A stretch of 10,769 nt of DNA from Candidatus Zhuqueibacterota bacterium (GTDB taxonomy: Bacteria > KSB1 > UBA2214), in contig JAKJDB010000044.1 in NCBI GenBank assembly GCA_022706175.1, positions 1 through 10,769 on the forward strand. The letters run 5' to 3'. The notes below the pieces were generated by a model. The model searched no databases. It saw only the letters and a list, made by a program, of their open reading frames with translations, and had not been told where the DNA came from. The position numbers and the translations under genes are program-made. This document shows positions 8,148-10,769 of the stretch, one piece after another. How positions within the stretch are numbered: the stretch's first letter is position 1; each line of letters opens with the position of its first letter.

Positions 8148-8588
8148 TTGAGCGAAGCAAAGCTTGAAATGCACGAGATGATCATCCCGAGTCTGCCGGA
8201 GCAGATCCAGCGCGTCGAGGAAAAGTGCGAGCAGATGGCCGGCCTGGCGGGCTTCGCCGACGACGAACGGGATGCGATCGCCATTGCCATCACCGAGATG
8301 GTCGCCAATGCGATCTATCACGGCAACAAGAGCAATCCGAAAAAGAGCGTGCGCATCCGTTTCTATCTTCAGACCGGGGGATTGACCGTGCACATCACCG
8401 ATCAGGGTGAGGGCTTTGATCCCAAGGCGGTCCCCAATCCCCTGCTGCCCGAGAACCTGCTCAAGGACAACGGCCGCGGCATCTTCATCGTGCGCTCGAT
8501 GATGGACAGCGTCGAGTACCGCTTTGAGCCCGGGGGGGGAACGACGGTCATCCTGACCAAATGCAAAAAAAGCGATGTGCGGGATTAG
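8148..8588 (+). CDS. RsbW-like ATP-binding protein (anti-sigma factor / serine kinase family, HATPase_c_2)
   Basis: A 146-residue soluble GHKL-fold ATPase domain standing alone. Its nucleotide-binding motifs are intact: N-box ITEMVANAIYHGN (48-60; E50, N54), G1 box DQGEGFDP (85-92), G2 box NGRGIFIVRSMMD (108-120) and a final GGGTTVILT strand. The family includes RsbW and SpoIIAB, which bind sigma factors and phosphorylate STAS-domain antagonists, and related output ATPases of phosphatase-driven switches. No STAS protein, sigma factor or PP2C phosphatase is in the window, so the partner is unknown. TTG 8148 is chosen because AGGGAAGGAAAAGG lies just before it; the nearest ATG (8169) would remove seven residues and lacks such a site. 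Its last 14 bases overlap the following Omp85 gene, suggesting translational coupling. Confidence 0.88.
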   Translation: MSEAKLEMHEMIIPSLPEQIQRVEEKCEQMAGLAGFADDERDAIAIAITEMVANAIYHGNKSNPKKSVRIRFYLQTGGLTVHITDQGEGFDPKAVPNPLLPENLLKDNGRGIFIVRSMMDSVEYRFEPGGGTTVILTKCKKSDVRD

Positions 8589-9930
8589 CCGGGAGCCCCT
8601 GCAAGCCGGGGTGCGCCGCCATCCCTGCGCCGCCCTCGCCCTCTCTCTGTTCCTCGTCGCGCTCTGCTTCACTCCCGCGCCGGCCGCGACTCCGCCCCAG
8701 TTTCCCGATTCCACCCTCATCGAATCGATCCTTTTTGTCGGCAACGACCGCACCCGCGAGGAGATCCTGACCCGCGAGATGCAGCTGCGCGAGGGGGATC
8801 CCTTCGATCCTCGCATCGCGGAGGAGGACCGCCAGCGCATCGAGAACCTCGGCCTCTTCACCCGCGTCGAGCTTGAACTTCTCCCCGGCGCCGGCGGGGT
8901 CATCCTGCTCTACATCCTCAGTGAACGCTGGTACCTCTTTCCCTATCCCCTGCTTTTCATTCACGACCGCGACTGGAGCAAGCTCTCGTACGGGGCCGCC
9001 CTGCGTCATGACAATTTCCGCGGCCGCGCTGTTGTCGTCAATACCAATTTCTGGTTCGGTTACAATCCGAGCGCAAGCCTGAGCTACACCAATCCCTGGA
9101 TCCACAGCCGCCACCGGCTGGCCTTCACGGCGCAGTTTGTTTACAACCGCGTCGAGAACCTCAGTCCCAACCTGAGCGATTTCACAGAAAAGCATCTTGG
9201 CGCGGCTGTGGGGTTGAGCAAGCGCCTGGGCAGCGATACGCGCGTGGGTGCGGGGGTGGGCTATCGCGAGATCCATCTCCCCCCGGAACTCGGCCTCACC
9301 CGTTCGGCCGGCGGCACCGACCGCATCGGCCAGCTCTCGGCCTCGATCAACTATGACAGCCGCGACTACTCTCCCTGGCCCGGCCGGGGCTGGTATGTCG
9401 ATGCCGGGGTGGCGCACAAGCTGGTCTTGTCCGGATCGGACTATCTCTTCGCCACCGGTGATGTGCGCCGCTACCAGCCCCTGCCCGGCGGTGGAACCCT
9501 GGCCGGCCGCTTCCGCATCGACTGGAGCAGCGGTCGGGTGCCGCTCTACAACCTCCTTTACCTCGGCTACTCCGAGCGCGTCCGCGGCCATTTCCGCGAG
9601 GTGGTGGAGGGCGACGGCCGGATGGTGGCCGGGGCGGAGCTGCGCTGGCCGCTGCTCAAACGGCGCTTTTTTAATCTTGCCGGCGCGGATCAGGGTGATG
9701 GCTATGCCAATTATTTCCGCAATCTCCCCTTCGCCCTGCACGCGACCCTTTTTTACGATGCCGGGCTCATCGCCGACGGCGGCTGGTCGCGGGCTGAACA
9801 GCGGCGCCTGGGCGGGTTCGGCGCGGGACTGGCGGTCCAGCTGCCCTATGTGGAGCTGCTCCGTTTCGAGCGCGCCTGGGATCTGGCGGGGCGCGGTGAA
9901 TACATCATCGACATGAAGGTCTGGTTTTAG
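8575..9930 (+). CDS. Single-POTRA Omp85-family outer-membrane protein (BamA/TamA-like)
   Basis: A 451-residue protein. It has a signal peptide (basic residues to about 16, hydrophobic core 19-32, likely cleavage near APAA at 35-38). One POTRA-type domain follows (about 47-116: IESILFVGNDRTREEIL ... RQRIENLGLFTRVEL), then a 16-strand-type bacterial surface antigen barrel. Barrel landmarks are NYDSRDYSPWPGRGW (259-273), the loop-6 motif VRGH (336-339) where BamA usually has VRGF, GAELRWPL (353-360), and a terminal phenylalanine (DMKVWF). Omp85 proteins insert or translocate proteins, or move lipids, across the outer membrane. Typical BamA has five POTRAs, so this is a reduced paralogue rather than the core BamA, and its substrate is unknown. 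ATG 8575 overlaps the upstream gene by 14 bases; GTG 8611 is an alternative start that still keeps a signal peptide. Confidence 0.9.
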   Translation: MCGISREPLQAGVRRHPCAALALSLFLVALCFTPAPAATPPQFPDSTLIESILFVGNDRTREEILTREMQLREGDPFDPRIAEEDRQRIENLGLFTRVELELLPGAGGVILLYILSERWYLFPYPLLFIHDRDWSKLSYGAALRHDNFRGRAVVVNTNFWFGYNPSASLSYTNPWIHSRHRLAFTAQFVYNRVENLSPNLSDFTEKHLGAAVGLSKRLGSDTRVGAGVGYREIHLPPELGLTRSAGGTDRIGQLSASINYDSRDYSPWPGRGWYVDAGVAHKLVLSGSDYLFATGDVRRYQPLPGGGTLAGRFRIDWSSGRVPLYNLLYLGYSERVRGHFREVVEGDGRMVAGAELRWPLLKRRFFNLAGADQGDGYANYFRNLPFALHATLFYDAGLIADGGWSRAEQRRLGGFGAGLAVQLPYVELLRFERAWDLAGRGEYIIDMKVWF

Positions 9931-9932
9931 CC

Positions 9933-10661
9933 ATGGCGCATATTCATTTTTTCTTCGTCGATCCCGCCGATGTCGGGCCCGGGCAGCTGGTGCTGCGCGG
10001 GGCGGAATACAATCATGCGGCGCGCGTGCTGCGCAAGCAGGCGGGGGAGCGCATCATCGCGGTGGACGGCTGCGGCCGGCGCTACGAGGGCCCGATCGTG
10101 GCCCTGGGCAGTGGGGAGCTGACGGTGGCGATCGAATCGGCCGTCGAGGGCGGAGGCGAGCCGCGGCTGCGGCTGACCCTGGCCCAGGGGCTGCTCAAGG
10201 GGGGGATGTTCGACTGGGTGGTGGAAAAGGGGACGGAGATCGGCATTTCAGTTTTTCAGCCGATGATCACCGCTCATACGGTGGTGGAGGGGCGCGGCCG
10301 CGAGGGGCGCTGGCAGGAGAAGGCGCGGGCGGCGATGAAGCAGTGCGGCCGCAGCCTGGCCCCGGTGGTGCGCCCTGTGGCCGGTTTCGCCCGGGCGCTC
10401 GAGGCCGCCGGGGGGGAGGCGCTCTTCATCGCCTGGGAAGAGGCCGAGGTTGCGCCGGCGGGACTGGCGGAAGCCCTGGCGGGGCGCACGGCGGCGACCC
10501 TTTTCATCGGTCCCGAGGGGGGATTCAGCGAGGAGGAGGTGGCCCTGGCCTCCGCAGCCGGGGCGCGGACGATCAGCCTCGGGCCGCGGCGGCTGCGCAG
10601 CGAGACCGCGGCCCTGACCGCGGCGGTGCGGCTCCTCGATGCCGCGGGTGAACTGGCCTAG
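9933..10661 (+). CDS. rsmE: 16S rRNA (uracil(1498)-N(3))-methyltransferase
   Basis: A 242-residue SPOUT-class methyltransferase that uses S-adenosylmethionine to make m3U1498 in the decoding region of 16S rRNA. The N-terminal PUA-like part contains HAARVLRKQAGERI (28-41). The knotted catalytic domain has QGLLKGGMFDWVVEKGTEIGI (85-105), KQCGRSLAPVV (136-146), FIGPEGGFSEEE (191-202) and LGPRRLRSETA (216-226); the last two form the cofactor-binding knot. The length is normal. The gene begins two bases after the Omp85 stop and is probably co-transcribed, though no functional link is implied. Its codons are very G+C-rich (one sampled 60-base line is 70%). ATG 9933 starts a typical RsmE N-terminus, with a weak AAGG about a dozen bases upstream. 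Confidence 0.97.
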   Translation: MAHIHFFFVDPADVGPGQLVLRGAEYNHAARVLRKQAGERIIAVDGCGRRYEGPIVALGSGELTVAIESAVEGGGEPRLRLTLAQGLLKGGMFDWVVEKGTEIGISVFQPMITAHTVVEGRGREGRWQEKARAAMKQCGRSLAPVVRPVAGFARALEAAGGEALFIAWEEAEVAPAGLAEALAGRTAATLFIGPEGGFSEEEVALASAAGARTISLGPRRLRSETAALTAAVRLLDAAGELA

Positions 10662-10690
10662 GGCGTTGAACTGCAGCGTATGGGCTTTGT

Positions 10691-10769
10691 TCAGCGGGCG
10701 CGCACGTACCAGGCGAAGAGGGCGCAGAAGAAGGAGATGGCCGCCGAGACGGCCAGTTCCGCATGGCGG
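10691..10769 (-). CDS. C-terminal end of a probable membrane protein gene (partial, convergent)
   Basis: On the minus strand a frame open to the window edge ends at TGA (complement of 10691-10693). The 25 readable complete codons give RHAELAVSAAISFFCALFAWYVRAR. The stretch LAVSAAISFFCALFAWYV is a convincing transmembrane helix, and the following RAR is a plausible cytoplasmic end under the positive-inside rule. This suggests the last helix of a transporter or other polytopic protein, convergent with rsmE and 29 bases from its stop. The fragment is too short to assign a family, and chance coding potential in GC-rich DNA cannot be excluded. Confidence 0.4.
   Translation of the reverse strand, partial: RHAELAVSAAISFFCALFAWYVRAR

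Noticed and set aside
8548..9741. Minus-strand open frame of 397 codons opposite the Omp85 gene
   Set aside because: The + strand encodes recognisable POTRA and barrel motifs. The antisense translation shows no known motif and arises from GC-rich codon structure.

Overview
The window looks like chromosomal DNA of a moderately GC-rich, Gram-negative bacterium of the Fibrobacteres-Chlorobi-Bacteroidetes (FCB) superphylum, perhaps a candidate phylum such as KSB1 or a Calditrichota relative. This is inferred from three things. The first gene ends in a NYPNPF-type FlgD-like/type IX secretion sorting domain and carries CARDB and ILEI domains. Two signal-peptide-bearing proteins end in a terminal phenylalanine, as outer-membrane beta-barrels do. 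The housekeeping genes (eno, ftsB-like, rsmE) are of ordinary bacterial type. I cannot name a species.

Layout. (1) 1-2391: the 3' part of a large multidomain secreted protein with two CARDB repeats, an ILEI/FAM3-like domain and a C-terminal sorting domain. (2) 2392-2901: a 510-base gene-free stretch. It holds two identical copies of a 14-mer containing a perfect DnaA box, a 68-base tract that is 87% A+T, and a dyad symmetry before the next gene. It resembles a replication origin or a DnaA-binding regulatory locus, though no dnaA or dnaN is adjacent. (3) 2902-4431: a polytopic membrane protein fusing a phytol/dolichol-kinase-like half (VTE5/SEC59 family) to a DUF92/TMEM19 half (VTE6 family). 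It may be a one-polypeptide prenyl-alcohol-to-prenyl-diphosphate salvage enzyme. (4) 4489-6158: enolase, a GC-rich hairpin, and an FtsB/DivIC-like divisome protein, the common eno-ftsB order. (5) 6187-10661: a cell-envelope and regulation cluster on the same strand. It contains an unrecognised outer-membrane barrel protein, an RsbW-like ATP-binding protein, a single-POTRA Omp85 protein whose start overlaps the RsbW-like gene, and the 16S rRNA methyltransferase RsmE 2 bases downstream. (6) 10691-10769: probably the C-terminal end of a convergent membrane-protein gene.

All confident genes are on the + strand. Base composition steps upward after the ftsB-like gene, from roughly 52-55% G+C to 65-70% in sampled 60-base lines. 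No mobile elements, CRISPR arrays, tRNAs or rRNAs were seen.
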